Assembly: GCA_016125285.1 (NCBI GenBank)
Contig: WGMA01000050.1
Span: 1 to 64,000, forward strand
Length of the DNA: 64,000 nucleotides
From: Phycisphaera sp.
GTDB lineage: Bacteria; Planctomycetota; Phycisphaerae; Phycisphaerales; Zrk34
Reading direction: 5' to 3'
Part shown: in pieces, positions 29,455 through 40,100 of the stretch
Layout: each line of letters opens with the position of its first letter
Position numbering within the stretch: position 1 is the first letter of the stretch
The notes under the pieces: model-generated
The model's input: only the letters and a program-made list of their open reading frames with translations
Databases searched by the model: none
What the model was told of the DNA's origin: nothing
Translations under genes and position numbers: made by a program

Positions 29455-31287
29455 ATGCCTCGCGTGCTGTTCATTGTGATGACGTTGCTGTGTGTGACGC
29501 CGCTATGTCACGCCGCGGACGATCCCGCGGCGCGGGCGACGCTGCGTCGACCCGTCGCGATCGCCGTGTCGGACGGGCGCGTGATCACCGCCAACGAGCG
29601 CACGGGCAGCGTGTCGATCGTCGATCCCGACGCGAAGCGCGTCACGCGCGAGGTCGTCGTCGGGCAGAGGCTCGCGGATCTCGTCACCGTGCCGGGCGCA
29701 GACGGCGTGCTGCTCGCCGTCGACAGCAAGGCCGACGAACTGATCGTGCTGCGACACGCGGGCGACGACGTGGCGGTGACGCAGCGCGTGCTGGTGCGCG
29801 GCACGCCGGTCAGCGTGTGCCTGTCGCCGGGCGGCGGGGCGTGCAGCGTCGCGTCGCTCTGGGCCCACCGCATCACCCTCATGCTGATCAAGCCGGGACG
29901 CAGCGCAGCGCAGTCCCGAGTCGACAACACCAACACCGACGACGCACACGTCATCGACCCCGCCGCCGCCCGCGTCATCGACCTGCCCTTCGCTCCGCGC
30001 GAGCAGTGGTGGGGCGGCGACGGCACGATGCTCATCGTCGCCGACAGCTTCGCCGGGAACCTCGCGGTGATCGACACGCGGGACGTGGCGACCGCGCGCC
30101 TCCGCTTCGTGCGGTCCATCCACGGGCACAACATCCGTGGCCTGGCGACGTCGCCGAACGGCGCCGGCCTGATGATCAGCCACCAGATGCTCGACCCGCG
30201 CGTGCCGACGACCGAGCGGTTCGTGTTCTACGGGTTCGTCATCGGCAACTTCGTCCGCGAGGTCGCGTTCAGTGAGTTGCTGTGTGTCGACGACACGTCG
30301 GCCGAGTCGCCGCATCCGATCCATCACTGGTCGCTGTTTCCGCTGGGCACGCAGGAGCACGGCGCGGGCGACCCCGACGCCGTGGTGGTCACGCCGCGCG
30401 GCGCGACGGTCGTGGCGATGATGGGCGTCGACGAGGTGAGCGTGCGCCGTCGGCCCCTCGGCGACTTCGTCCGCGTGGAGGTCGGCGACGGCCCCAGCGG
30501 GATCGCGCTGTCGCCCGACGCCCGTCAAGCCTACGTCGCCAATCGGTTCGGCGACTCGATCAGCGTCGTCGACATCGACCGGGCGAAGCTCGTCACGTCG
30601 ATCTCGCTCGGCGACGGCCCGAAGATCGTCGGCCTTTCCGACCGCGGCGAGGCGTTGTTCCACGACGCGAAGCTCTCGCTCGACGGCTGGTATTCGTGCC
30701 ACTCCTGCCACACCGACGGGCACTCCAACGGCCTGCTCAACGACAACCTCTCCGACGACACGTTCGACACGCCGAAGCGCGTGCTGCCGCTGGGCAACGT
30801 GATGCTCACCGAGCCGTGGGCATGGAACGGCATGACGTCGGGCATCCGCGGGCAGGTGCGTAAGAGCATCGAGGTCACGATGCGTCACACGACCAAGCAG
30901 CCGGTCGAGCAGGACACGATCGAGGCGATCGTCGCGTACCTGCAGACGCTGACGCCGCCGCCGTCGTTGGCGCGGGCGCGCGGCGACCTCGACGCGGCGC
31001 GGTTCGAGCGGGGCCGGGCGGTGTTCGAGCGGTTCAGGTGCGTGCGGTGTCACCAGCCGGACACTTACAGCTCGCACGACGTGCTGGACGTGGGGCTGCG
31101 TGACGAGGCGGGGCTGCGTGAGTTCAATCCCCCGGCGCTTCTCGGCGTGTCGCAGCGGCCGACGCTGTTCCACGACGGCCGGGCGCGGTCGACGCGTGAG
31201 GTGATCACGAAGTTCGAGCACGAGGGCGTCGAGGGCATGACGGACGCCGAGCGGGACGACCTGCTGGAGTTCCTGCGGGGGCTGTGA
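29455..31287 (+). CDS. Secreted beta-propeller/di-haem cytochrome c protein
   Basis: 610 residues with a signal peptide (about 1-21, ending CHA). Residues about 25-400 form a YVTN-like beta-propeller with repeats such as VAIAVSDGRVITANERTGSVSIVDPD and GIALSPDARQAYVANRFGDSISVVDID. The C-terminal part holds two haem-binding motifs, CHSCH (415-419) and CVRCH (529-533), in a context like the di-haem peroxidase/MauG family (LFHDAKLSLDGWYSCHSCH, PALLGVSQRPTLFHDGRA). It is a periplasmic electron-transfer or peroxidase-like protein. The substrate is unknown, and no partner genes are adjacent. Confidence 0.85.
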   Translation: MPRVLFIVMTLLCVTPLCHAADDPAARATLRRPVAIAVSDGRVITANERTGSVSIVDPDAKRVTREVVVGQRLADLVTVPGADGVLLAVDSKADELIVLRHAGDDVAVTQRVLVRGTPVSVCLSPGGGACSVASLWAHRITLMLIKPGRSAAQSRVDNTNTDDAHVIDPAAARVIDLPFAPREQWWGGDGTMLIVADSFAGNLAVIDTRDVATARLRFVRSIHGHNIRGLATSPNGAGLMISHQMLDPRVPTTERFVFYGFVIGNFVREVAFSELLCVDDTSAESPHPIHHWSLFPLGTQEHGAGDPDAVVVTPRGATVVAMMGVDEVSVRRRPLGDFVRVEVGDGPSGIALSPDARQAYVANRFGDSISVVDIDRAKLVTSISLGDGPKIVGLSDRGEALFHDAKLSLDGWYSCHSCHTDGHSNGLLNDNLSDDTFDTPKRVLPLGNVMLTEPWAWNGMTSGIRGQVRKSIEVTMRHTTKQPVEQDTIEAIVAYLQTLTPPPSLARARGDLDAARFERGRAVFERFRCVRCHQPDTYSSHDVLDVGLRDEAGLREFNPPALLGVSQRPTLFHDGRARSTREVITKFEHEGVEGMTDAERDDLLEFLRGL

Positions 31288-31313
31288 CGGGTCGGGGTCG
31301 TGCGGCGGTGCGG

Positions 31314-33782
31314 CTACTTGGCGCCGGCCGCGCGGAGGAGTTTCGTGGCCTCGTCGTTGTGATAGAAATCGGCGCACTCCAGCGGCGTCTGTCCGCGGCG
31401 GTCCTTGACGGTGAGGTCGGCTCCCTTCTCGATCAGCCGCTTGACGACCGGCAGCCAGGTCTCGCCGCGTCGGATCGCGCCGTGAAGCGGGGGGTAGCCG
31501 TTGTCGACACGGTTCACGTCGGCGCCCTTTTCGATCAGCAGCAGCGCGACCTGGTGCCACGACCCGCCGTTGTTGATCGTCGTGGACAGCGGATAGAACG
31601 TGTTGCGTCGCATCGGCTTGTCGGGGGCCGCGCCGCTTTCGATCAGCGCGATCGCGACGGGGATCAGCGGCGTGCCGCGCGTCATCGCCATGTACAGCGG
31701 CGTGCGGTCGTAGCGGTCGGGCTTGTTGGGATCGGCCCCGGCCTTGACCAGCAGGTCGACCATCGACGGATCGGGCGTGCGGCTGGACACGAGGCGGGTC
31801 AGCGGCGTGTGGCCGTCGTTGTCGAAGGTGTTCGGGTCGAGCTTCGCCGCGATGGCCTTGCGCGCCATGATCGGGTCGCCGAGGCCCATCGCGTCGTGCA
31901 GGGGGGTTGGGCTGACGGCGCCGTTCTTGACCAGCAGGTCGTAGGTGTCGCGGTCGCCGCGCGCCGCGGCGGTCTGCACGGGCGTCAGGTCGTAGCGGCC
32001 GACCTCCGGGTTGACCTTCGCGCCGGCGCCGATGAGGAACCGTGCCATCGCCAGCGCGTCGGGCCCCGCGCGCTGCACCGCGTAGCCGAGCGGCGTCAGT
32101 CGGCGCGCTGAGGCGTTGACGTCCGCCCCGGCGGCGATGGCTTCCTTCGCCCAGACCAGGTCCTGCACGCGCGCCGCGTCGTGAAGCGGCGTGTCGGTGG
32201 TCGCGCCGTTCGCACGCAGCACCGCCGTGGCGTTGCGGTCGTAGCGTTCCACCGCGTAGCCGATCGGCGTGGCCTTCTCACGCCCGGCCACGGCGTTGAC
32301 CTTCGCGCCGTAGCGGATCAACGCCTCGACGATCGCGGCCCGCGTGTCGCGATCGCCGTAGTAGCACGCGCGGTGCAGCAGCGTGTAGCCGTTGTGGTCG
32401 GCGTAGTTCGGGTCCTCGCCACCGGCGAGCAGCGCCTCGACGATGGCGGGCGTCTCCTTGCGCGGCTCGCGCAGGACGTCCCACAGCGGCGGGTCGCCCG
32501 ACGAGGGATTGAGCATCGCGCCGTCGGCCACGAGCTTTTTCGTGGCGTCCACGTCGCCGTTGCGAGCCGCGTGCGACACGGCCTTGAGCAGGTCGCTCTT
32601 GCCGCCCTTACGCACGGGCACGTTCTTGGGCACGATCTTCCGCGCGACGAACGCGCCGCCGAGCGACGCGGCGTCGATCGTCGAGTTGGTCGCCAGCGTC
32701 TGCGGGGGCGGGCCGGTCGTGCCGAGACGGGCGAGGCGATCCTCGGCCTGCTTGAGCATCAGCTGGGCCTTGGTCTTGGCCAGGTCCTGCGGCGCGTGCA
32801 GGCGGATGTAGCGTTGGAGGTACATCTGCGAGCGGGCCGCCATCGCCGCCTGCGCCGGTCCCGTCGCGGCGTCGGCCTTGCCGCGGTACCACTCGCCGAG
32901 CGTCAGGTACTGCGCCTCGTCGAGCGTGTCGGGGTCCGCGGCGGCGAGCTTGATCATCGCGGCGTTCTGCTCGTCGGTGAGGAACGTGTACTTGCGCGCC
33001 TCGACGGGGTCGTTGAGCTCGACGACGTAGAGGTTGATGATCTCGGCGGCGGCGGCCTTGTCTTCGGGGTTGTCCTGCAGGCGTTGCTTGGCGACCTTGA
33101 CCTTCTCCTCGACGCGGATGCGCTGGGTGAGGTTGTCGATGGTGGCGCGGGTCTGGTCGCGCAGGGCGGGGTCGACGCGCGCCGCGACGGGCAGGGCGCG
33201 GCGGTACATGGCCAGCGCGCCGTCGAGGTCGCGATCGGCCATCGACGCCTCGGCCGCGCCGAGCATCGCGTCGGCCAGTTCGCGTGCGGCCTTGGTCTTG
33301 TCGTCGGGGGTGCGCGCCGCGGCGAACTTGCGGGAGTAGATGAGGATGATGCGGTCGCGCGCCTCGTCGGCTCGCTTGGGGTCGCGGTCGGCCTGGAGGC
33401 GCATCGCCGCGACCGCCGTGTCCAGCCCGTCGAGGCTGCGCGAGCTGAGCGCGTAGACGGTGTCGAGCATGATGCGCAGCAGGTTGGGCTGGTCGCTGAT
33501 CGTGCGGGCGGCGTCCATCAGCGTGTTGGCGAGGGCGACGTCGTCGGCGGTGTCGCGCGTCGCACGGGCGTGCTTGACCGACTCGCCGAACAGCTGGTCG
33601 AAGGTCGCCGCGGCCTTCTCTTCGGTGTCCTGCGGGTTCGCCGACTCCGCCGCGGGTGCGCCGTCGCCGGGCGGAGCGCCGGGCGGGGCGTCGGGCGGCG
33701 CGGGGTCCGCCTGCGCCCAGGCGTGCGTCGCGCCGCCCAGCGCCACGCAACAGCCCAACACCAACCAGATTCGATTCGCCAT
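31314..33782 (-). CDS. Secreted ankyrin-repeat protein with helical N-terminal domain
   Basis: 822 residues from the ATG at 33782, with a signal peptide ending HAWAQ (about 24). A Pro/Gly/Ala linker is followed by a helical region to about residue 360, with segments like TPR (AMYRRALPVAARVDPALRDQTRATIDN). At least ten ankyrin repeats then run to the C-terminus (for example YADHNGYTLLHRACYYGDRDTRAAIVEALI and TVKDRRGQTPLECADFYHNDEATKLL). Export of a long ankyrin protein is less usual than cytoplasmic use; it may bind partners in the periplasm or at the surface. Monocistronic. Confidence 0.88.
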   Translation of the reverse strand: MANRIWLVLGCCVALGGATHAWAQADPAPPDAPPGAPPGDGAPAAESANPQDTEEKAAATFDQLFGESVKHARATRDTADDVALANTLMDAARTISDQPNLLRIMLDTVYALSSRSLDGLDTAVAAMRLQADRDPKRADEARDRIILIYSRKFAAARTPDDKTKAARELADAMLGAAEASMADRDLDGALAMYRRALPVAARVDPALRDQTRATIDNLTQRIRVEEKVKVAKQRLQDNPEDKAAAAEIINLYVVELNDPVEARKYTFLTDEQNAAMIKLAAADPDTLDEAQYLTLGEWYRGKADAATGPAQAAMAARSQMYLQRYIRLHAPQDLAKTKAQLMLKQAEDRLARLGTTGPPPQTLATNSTIDAASLGGAFVARKIVPKNVPVRKGGKSDLLKAVSHAARNGDVDATKKLVADGAMLNPSSGDPPLWDVLREPRKETPAIVEALLAGGEDPNYADHNGYTLLHRACYYGDRDTRAAIVEALIRYGAKVNAVAGREKATPIGYAVERYDRNATAVLRANGATTDTPLHDAARVQDLVWAKEAIAAGADVNASARRLTPLGYAVQRAGPDALAMARFLIGAGAKVNPEVGRYDLTPVQTAAARGDRDTYDLLVKNGAVSPTPLHDAMGLGDPIMARKAIAAKLDPNTFDNDGHTPLTRLVSSRTPDPSMVDLLVKAGADPNKPDRYDRTPLYMAMTRGTPLIPVAIALIESGAAPDKPMRRNTFYPLSTTINNGGSWHQVALLLIEKGADVNRVDNGYPPLHGAIRRGETWLPVVKRLIEKGADLTVKDRRGQTPLECADFYHNDEATKLLRAAGAK

Positions 33783-34246
33783 GATGCGTCGCCTCATCGC
33801 TGATCGTTCGCCCGGAACCCGTGCAAGGAGCGTGGAATTATACGCGAACCGGGGGCGGGACGTTTCCCGGGCTCACGATATTCGGGCGCGGCCGCCGCTT
33901 CGCGAAAATGTAGGCGAACAAACATTGATCGGGTTCCAAACCGGTCCTAGAGTGATTTGTAAGAATTTCCGTGACGGTCGGCGCAGCCTCCTCCGCAGCA
34001 CATCTTTCGAGGCCCGCCGGATTCGGAACGGTCGTAACGGGGCCAGGTCATGCGAGTCGTTCGATACGCAAATCCTGAGTGGGTTCGACGGGCCGCGGTT
34101 CGATGCGCTCCGCGTTGTCGATCGGCGTGCTGAAAAGGCGTCTGTCGGCGTGGCGATCACGCCGCGGGCGTTTTGCTGTCGGAGAGGAGTCGTTTTGTTG
34201 TACGGAGGCGTCTCACATCTTTTGGCGCCGGTACTGGAGTGAAGCA
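33783..34246. other. 464-bp divergent intergenic region
   Basis: It separates the exported ankyrin gene and the small plus-strand gene at 34247. A promoter-like element for the plus strand sits at 33925-33953, leaving a leader of nearly 290 nt. I see GC-rich dyads (for example GGCGTGGCGATCACGCC near 34148) but no recognised riboswitch, terminator or gene. Confidence 0.5.
33925..33953 (+). promoter_or_regulatory. Putative promoter
   Basis: TTGATC (33925-33930), a 17-nt spacer and TAGAGT (33948-33953), in the region upstream of the small gene at 34247. Confidence 0.35.
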
Positions 34247-34555
34247 ATGAGTGACATGTTCGTAGGATTGCCGAGGCCCATTTGTCAGGACGGGGAACCA
34301 CGCCGCGTGGTCAGCCCGGACAAGGCGCTGGGCGACGAGATGGGACTGCCGCGTCGGTGGCTCAAGAGGCGTTTCGATGAGTTTGAGCAGGCGCCCCGGC
34401 CGCTGCTGCGGGACTCGGAGGACGCGCCGCGTAGCGCCGCCGCTTCGGAGAAGCTGGCGGCGGACGTGCTGCTGGACAAGTCGGTGGAGCAGCCCGCGAA
34501 GCGCAAGCCCGGGCAACGCCTGGTGCGCGGGATCCGCCGGCTGCTCGACGTCTAG
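34247..34555 (+). CDS. Small basic hypothetical protein
   Basis: 102 residues from the ATG at 34247, with TGGAG 9 nt upstream. It is rich in Arg, Pro, Leu and Asp, with no signal peptide or membrane segment. Charged helices (PRRWLKRRFDEFEQAPRPLLRD, ASEKLAADVLLDKSVEQ) and a C-terminal basic tail (KRKPGQRLVRGIRRLLDV) suggest a small helical protein, perhaps nucleic-acid-binding. No family recognised. Confidence 0.6.
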   Translation: MSDMFVGLPRPICQDGEPRRVVSPDKALGDEMGLPRRWLKRRFDEFEQAPRPLLRDSEDAPRSAAASEKLAADVLLDKSVEQPAKRKPGQRLVRGIRRLLDV

Positions 34556-34643
34556 GGCGGTGGAGTGCGTCCGCGGTCCGTCTCGGCTCGATCGGTGACG
34601 TGTCCGTGCGCGTCGTGTGACGCGGCGGGTCACGCCGTCGACG

Positions 34644-34838
34644 TTACCGCTCGCCGACCACGGCGTCGGGCGGCATCGCCGTGCCGTTGTCGAACTCGCA
34701 CATCACCTCGTCCGACATCATGACAAGCTTGCCGTCCTGGCGACGGACAACGACCATGTAATCACCGTCTTGATCGCCGTTTTGCCAGACACTTCCGCCT
34801 AACGCTTCGGCCATGTCGATAGCCTGCTGCTCGGTCAT
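34644..34838 (-). CDS. Small hypothetical protein
   Basis: 64 residues from the ATG at 34838 (MTEQQAIDMAEALGG), preceded by GGGAG. The pattern of a short helix and then beta strands (DGDYMVVVRRQDGKLVMMSDEVMCEFDNG) suggests a small globular domain. It lies convergent to the preceding small gene. Function unknown. Confidence 0.6.
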   Translation of the reverse strand: MTEQQAIDMAEALGGSVWQNGDQDGDYMVVVRRQDGKLVMMSDEVMCEFDNGTAMPPDAVVGER

Positions 34839-34971
34839 GGTACGACTCCCGTTGCAGGTGTGACGCGGCATTGTAGGGATGGTATCGGCCGTTGGCACGG
34901 CCATTATTGAGGAATCCGCATAAACAAGGCGATTTACCCGTGCGCCGGCGCGGGCCGACGACTGGTAACCG

Positions 34972-35880
34972 TTACCAGCGGCGGTGGACCAGGGCGCGCT
35001 GCTGGAGGTAGTCGGCGAACAGCTCGGCCATGGGGCGGCCGGTGTCGACGAGCACGCGCTCGACCTGGTTCGCCTCGCAGATCGCCGCCAGGCGCTCGTT
35101 GAACTTGTTCATCGCGTCGAGGTAGGCGTTGCGGACATCGGTGGGGCGGGTGAGGAACACGTCTTCGTCCTCGAGGCCGACGAAGCGGATCATGCCGTCC
35201 ATGTTGAAGTGCAGCTCGTCGGGGTGGAGCGTCTGCATCAGCACGATCTCGTGTCGGTCGTAGCGGAGGCGCTGCAGGGCGTCTTCGAGGTCGTTGAGGT
35301 CGACGAAGAAGTCCGAGAACACGACGATGATGGAGCGGCGTCCGGCGCGGCTGGCGAGGTCGAGCATGGCCGGGCCGATCGCCGTCTTGTTGACCGGCTG
35401 CACCTCGTCGAGCGTCTCGGTCATGTCGAGGATCTGCCGCATCGAGTTCGACGGGCGGCGGGCGTCGCGGACGCGGTCGTCGAACGTCGCCAGCGAGACC
35501 TTGTCCGACTGCTCGACGACGAGGTAGCCGAGCGTCACCGCCATGCGCGAGGCGTACAGCAGCTTCTGCGTGTCGGCCTCGCCGTAGCGCATCGACGCGG
35601 ACACGTCGAGCATGAGGTGGCAGACGAGGTTCGTCTCCATCTCGTACTGCTTGAGCATGTGCTTGTCGGTGCGGAAGTAGACGTTCCAGTCGAGGTGGCG
35701 CAGGTCGTCGCCGGCGACGTACTCGCGGTGGCCGGCGAACTCGACGGCGAAGCCGTGGAACGGCGACTTGTGGGCGCCCGCGAGGGTGCCCTCGACGAGC
35801 CCACGCGGCTGGAAGGCGTACTGCTCGACGCGCGACAGCACGTCGGGCTGGATGTACTTCGTGAGAACGGCTTTGGCCAT
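34972..35880 (-). CDS. DUF58 domain protein (vWA-like)
   Basis: 302 residues from the ATG at 35880, preceded by an AGGAG. The DUF58 signature is AGDDLRHLDWNVYFRTDKHMLKQYEMETN. A vWA-type metal site LMLDVSASMRYG and the SDFFVDLNDLEDAL segment follow. Such proteins sit beside MoxR ATPases and are thought to act with them in envelope or enzyme maturation. It is the last gene of the seven-gene operon and lies 140 bp after moxR, a gap filled by heptad repeats. Confidence 0.92.
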   Translation of the reverse strand: MAKAVLTKYIQPDVLSRVEQYAFQPRGLVEGTLAGAHKSPFHGFAVEFAGHREYVAGDDLRHLDWNVYFRTDKHMLKQYEMETNLVCHLMLDVSASMRYGEADTQKLLYASRMAVTLGYLVVEQSDKVSLATFDDRVRDARRPSNSMRQILDMTETLDEVQPVNKTAIGPAMLDLASRAGRRSIIVVFSDFFVDLNDLEDALQRLRYDRHEIVLMQTLHPDELHFNMDGMIRFVGLEDEDVFLTRPTDVRNAYLDAMNKFNERLAAICEANQVERVLVDTGRPMAELFADYLQQRALVHRRW

Positions 35881-35904
35881 CGTCGCTGCGCTCCTCGGCA
35901 GGGG

Positions 35905-36005
35905 ACAGGTAACAGGTAACAGGTAACAGGTAACAGGAGACAGTCTCAATTTCGGAGACAGGCGACGGCGGTTCGGGCTGTCACCTGTCTCCTGATTCCT
36001 GTCTC
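35905..36005. repeat. Two-armed 7-bp-period array (ACAGGTA / CTGTCTC)
   Basis: The left arm has ACAGGTA four times (35905-35932), then ACAGGAG and an ACAGTCT unit. The right arm has CTGTCAC, CTGTCTC, CTGATTC and CTGTCTC (35978-36005), inverted relative to the left. Between them lies GGAGACAGGCGACGG. It occupies the gap between moxR and the DUF58 gene. Confidence 0.9.
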
Positions 36006-36020
36006 CTTCGGCCCGACCGC

Positions 36021-37064
36021 TTATGCGGTCGGCGCGGTGTAGTTCTTGTCGGCGGGGATCGCGTCGAGGAGCATCTCGATGAGCTTCTCGGAGTTGATGC
36101 CCGCGGCGAGGCCGGCGTAGTTCGGCGCGATGCGGTGACGCAGGGCCGGCTTGATGATCGCCTGCACGTCCTCAACCGAGGCGTGGTAGCGACCCTGCAG
36201 CAGGGCCCGCGACTTGGCGCAGCTGATCAGAGCGAGCACGCCGCGCGGCCCGGCGCCCCAGCTGATCCACTTGTTCACGAAGTCCGGCACGCCTTCCTGG
36301 CCCGGCCGCGTCGCGCGGACCAGCGCCCACGCATAGCCGACGACCTGGTCGCACACCGGCATGCGCTTCACGAGCTCCTGCGCCTGCATGATCGTGTCGC
36401 CGTCGACGACGGGTTGCGGCGTGCCCATCGAGCCGCTGGTCACGCGGCGGGCGATCTCCCACTCCTCGGCGCCGGTGGGGTAGTCGACCTTGATGTACAG
36501 CAGGAAGCGGTCGAGCTGGGCTTCGGGCAGGGGGTACGTGCCTTCCTGCTCGAGGGGGTTCTGCGTGGCGAGCACGAAGAACGGGCTGGGCAGCTTGAAG
36601 TCGCGGCCGCCGGCGGAAATCATCCGCTCCTGCATGGCCTCGAGCATCGACGCCTGCGTCTTGGGCGGGGTGCGGTTGATCTCGTCGCCGAGGACGATGT
36701 TCGCGAAGATCGGACCCTTGACGAACTCGTAGCGGCGTTCCTTGGTGACCGGGTCTTCCTGCAGCACGTCCGTGCCGGTGATGTCGGACGGCATCAGGTC
36801 GGGCGTGAACTGGATGCGGTGGAAGGACAGGTCCATCGCCTCGGCGAGCGAGTGGATCATCAACGTCTTGGCGAGTCCGGGCACGCCTTCGAGGAGGCAG
36901 TGGCCGCGGGCGAGGATGGCGATGAGCATCTGCTCGATCACGTCCTTCTGGCCGACGATGACCTTGTTGAGTTCAGCGAGGACCTGCTTGCGTGTGGCGT
37001 CCCACGCCTCCACGGCGGCGACGTCGTCCTGATTGACGGGCTGTTCGGTCTGCGTATCGGACAT
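36021..37064 (-). CDS. MoxR-family AAA+ ATPase
   Basis: 347 residues with AGGAG upstream. The MoxR Walker A is LLEGVPGLAKT, the FTPDLMPSDITGT loop is typical of the family, and Walker B is VLGDEINRTPPKTQASMLEAM. Sensor 1 is in FVLATQNPLEQEGTYPLPEAQLDRF. It is expected to act as a chaperone on the vWA/DUF58 partners encoded next to it. It lies downstream of the giant low-complexity gene with a 69-bp gap. Confidence 0.96.
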   Translation of the reverse strand: MSDTQTEQPVNQDDVAAVEAWDATRKQVLAELNKVIVGQKDVIEQMLIAILARGHCLLEGVPGLAKTLMIHSLAEAMDLSFHRIQFTPDLMPSDITGTDVLQEDPVTKERRYEFVKGPIFANIVLGDEINRTPPKTQASMLEAMQERMISAGGRDFKLPSPFFVLATQNPLEQEGTYPLPEAQLDRFLLYIKVDYPTGAEEWEIARRVTSGSMGTPQPVVDGDTIMQAQELVKRMPVCDQVVGYAWALVRATRPGQEGVPDFVNKWISWGAGPRGVLALISCAKSRALLQGRYHASVEDVQAIIKPALRHRIAPNYAGLAAGINSEKLIEMLLDAIPADKNYTAPTA

Positions 37065-37133
37065 CGGAATACTCCTGCGTTTCTTCCAGTGGTGTGAGTC
37101 GAGTGTTGGCGTGCCTGTGTATCGGTGACGGAT

Positions 37134-40100
37134 TTAGTCGAGTGCTTCGAAGTAGGTCTTGAGGCGCTCCTCGTAGCCGCGCGGCAGCGACGACTTCTGG
37201 CGGAGCTTCATGGACTGGCGGACGCCCTGGGGCAGGCCGGCGGTCCATGCGGATGAATCGGCGGCCTTGGAGGCGACGTCGGCGTCGCCGGGGCGCGAGC
37301 CGTTCGTGCGCGAGTCGGCGTCGGAGTTGGTCGGCGTGGCCTGGGCGTTACCCGCGACGACGTCGGTGTTCTCCGAGTCGCCGGACTTGCCCTTGCTGGT
37401 GCCGCCGCCGGTCGCGCCGCTGGAGGCGCTGGCCTGCTGCGTCGGCTCGCCCTGGCCCTGGCCCTGCGCCTGGGCGTCGCCCTGGCCGGGCTGCGGCTGA
37501 CCCTGTCCCTGTCCGGGCTGCGGCTGTCCCTGGCCCTGACCCTCACCCGGCTGACCCTGACCCTGACCCTGGCCCTGCGCCTGAGCGAGCGCCGCGGCCA
37601 GTGCGCCCTGGGCGCCGGCCATCATCTTCGCGGTCGCCTGAGCGCCCTGCGGCGTCTGCGCGATGCCGTTGGATCCCTCGGCGCCGCTCGGCTGACCCTG
37701 TCCCTGACCGGGCTGCGGCTGGCCTTGTCCCTGACCCTCGGCCGGGGCGCCGGCCTGAGCGGCGGGCGTGCCCTGGTCCGTGCCGGGCTCGGCGCCCTGC
37801 GGCTGACCCTGGCCGGCTTCGGCGCCCTGGGGCTGACCCTGATCGGCCCCGGCGGGCTGACCGGCGTCAGCGCCCGCCGGCTGACCCGCGTCGGCGTTCG
37901 CCGGATCGCCGGTCGGCGCACCCGTGTCGGCCTGGGCGAGTTCGGCGCCGGCTGCCTGCTCGGGTGTCAGTGTGGATGCGATCTGCACCGCCTCGGCGAC
38001 GGGCTGGTTGGCCAGACCCGTCTCGCCGGTCAGGTTCGACACCGCTTCGCCGAGCTGCGCCAGCGACTCGGCCTGCTTGTTGATCGCGTTGGCCAACTGC
38101 TGGGCGGCCTTTTGAGCGGCGGGCGACTGCGGCGCCTGCGGCTGCGCGCCCTGAGGCTGATCGCCCTGAGGCTGCGCGCCTTGGGGTTGATCGCCCTGAG
38201 GCTGCGCGCCCTGGGGTTGATCGCCTTGCGGTTGATCAGCCTGGGGCTGATCGCCCTGCGGCTGCGCACCCTGCGGTTGATCACCCTGAGGCTGCGCGCC
38301 CTGCGGTTGATCACCCTGCGGCTGGTCACCCTGCGGTTGGGCGGCGTCCGCGGCGGCCTGATCGGCGGCCTGCGCCTTCTCGAACGCGTCGCGGGCGTCG
38401 GCCAGTTCCTTCGCGGAGCTGTCGCCCTGCTCGGCGAGCTGCTTGATCTTCTCGGCCAGCGCGAGCTTCTCCTCGAGGTCCTCACGCTTGATGTCCGCCA
38501 GCACGCGGGCGCGCTGCAGCTGACGATCCGTCAGCGCCTGCGGCGATGCGTCGGCGCCCTCGGGCTGACCGGCGTCGGCCGTCTGCGGCTGATTCGCCTC
38601 GGCGCCCTGCGGCTGTGCGTTGTTCGCGTCGGCGCCTTGCGGCTGATCGCCCTGGGCCTTGTCACCCTGGGCCTTGTCACCTTGGGGCTGATTCGCGTTG
38701 GCCTGCTGCGGCTGATTGCCTTGGGGCTGGTTGCCCTGGGCCTGATCACCCTGCGGCTGATTCTCGGCCTGCGCCCGTGCCTGTGCGGCGTCGGCCAGCG
38801 CGGCGCCGACCGACGGCGTGTTCTCCAACGCGTCATCGGCCAGGGCCTGCAGGTCCTTCGACGACGGCTGCGGGTTCGCCTCGATCGCGCCGGCGACCTT
38901 GTCCTCCAGACCCTTGAGGTCGTTCAACTCCGTGCCGGTCTCGTTGGCCAGCTTGTCGGCGGTCTTGAGCATCTCCTTGCGCAGCTCGTTGGCGGCGTTG
39001 TTCAGCTGGGCGGCGGTCTCCGTCGCGGCGGCCGCGGCGGACTGCTGCTTGGCCTCGTCACCCTTCAACGCGGCGGGGGCGTCCTGGTTCGTCTGCTTGG
39101 CGGACTGCTGAGCCTTGGCCAGCGCGTCGGCGGCCTGCGGGGCGAGGTTCTTCGTGCCCTCGGCGACCTTCTGCGCGATGTCGTTGACCTTCTGCAGGTC
39201 CTCGGTGGCTTCCGCGGCCTGGTCCGGCGTCTCGGGCTTGCCGTCGGTCAGCTTCTTGGCCGTCTCCTCCGCCTTCGCCGCGGCGCGGGCCAGCGACTCG
39301 ACCGAGCGGTTCAACTCGCCGAGCTTCACGGCGTCGGCGTTACGCTCCGCGGCGGCCTGCGCCTCGGCGACCTCGCCGATCGCCTGACGGATCGCGCGAT
39401 CCGCGGTGTCCTGCGCGTCCTGTGCGGTGTCACTCTTCTTGCTCAACTCCTTCGCGGCCTCCGCGGTGGCCTCCTCGGCCGAGCGGATACGCGACGCGAT
39501 CGCCGGAGGCAGCTCCGCGTTCTTCGCGGCCTGGTCCAGCTCCTTGGCCGCTTCCTTCTCGGCGCCCGCCGCCTGCTGCTGATTCTGCTCGGCCTGCTTC
39601 TCGGCCTGCTGGTGCTTGTCCTGCGCCTTCTCGAGCTGCTTCTTCGTCTCCTCGAGCGACTTGGCCAGCTTCGCGTACTCCTCGGCCGACTTCGTCCCGC
39701 TCAGGTCGCCGAACTTGTTCTCCAGCTCCTTCTGCAGCTCGGCCAGCGCGCCGATCACGCGGCCCTGGTCCTCGACGGCCTTCTTCGACTCCTCGTTGAA
39801 CAGCGACTCGCGGGCGTCCGCGGCCGACTCCTCCGCACGCTCGGCCAGGTCCGCCGCACGCTCGGAACCGGCGATCATGTTCTCCAGCCGACGCAGCTTC
39901 TGCTGGATCAGCGTCTGCTTCTTCAGCGCCTCGTCGAGCTGCTTGGCGTCCTTGGCCTGCTTGACCTCCTCGCGGACGGTCTCCTGCTCCTTGATCAGCT
40001 CCTTGACCGCGTCGGCCACGTCCTTGTCGATCGCGGCGGGGTCTTCGAGCTTGCGGATCTCGGTCAGCACGCGCGCCAGCCCGTCGATGACCTTCTGCTG

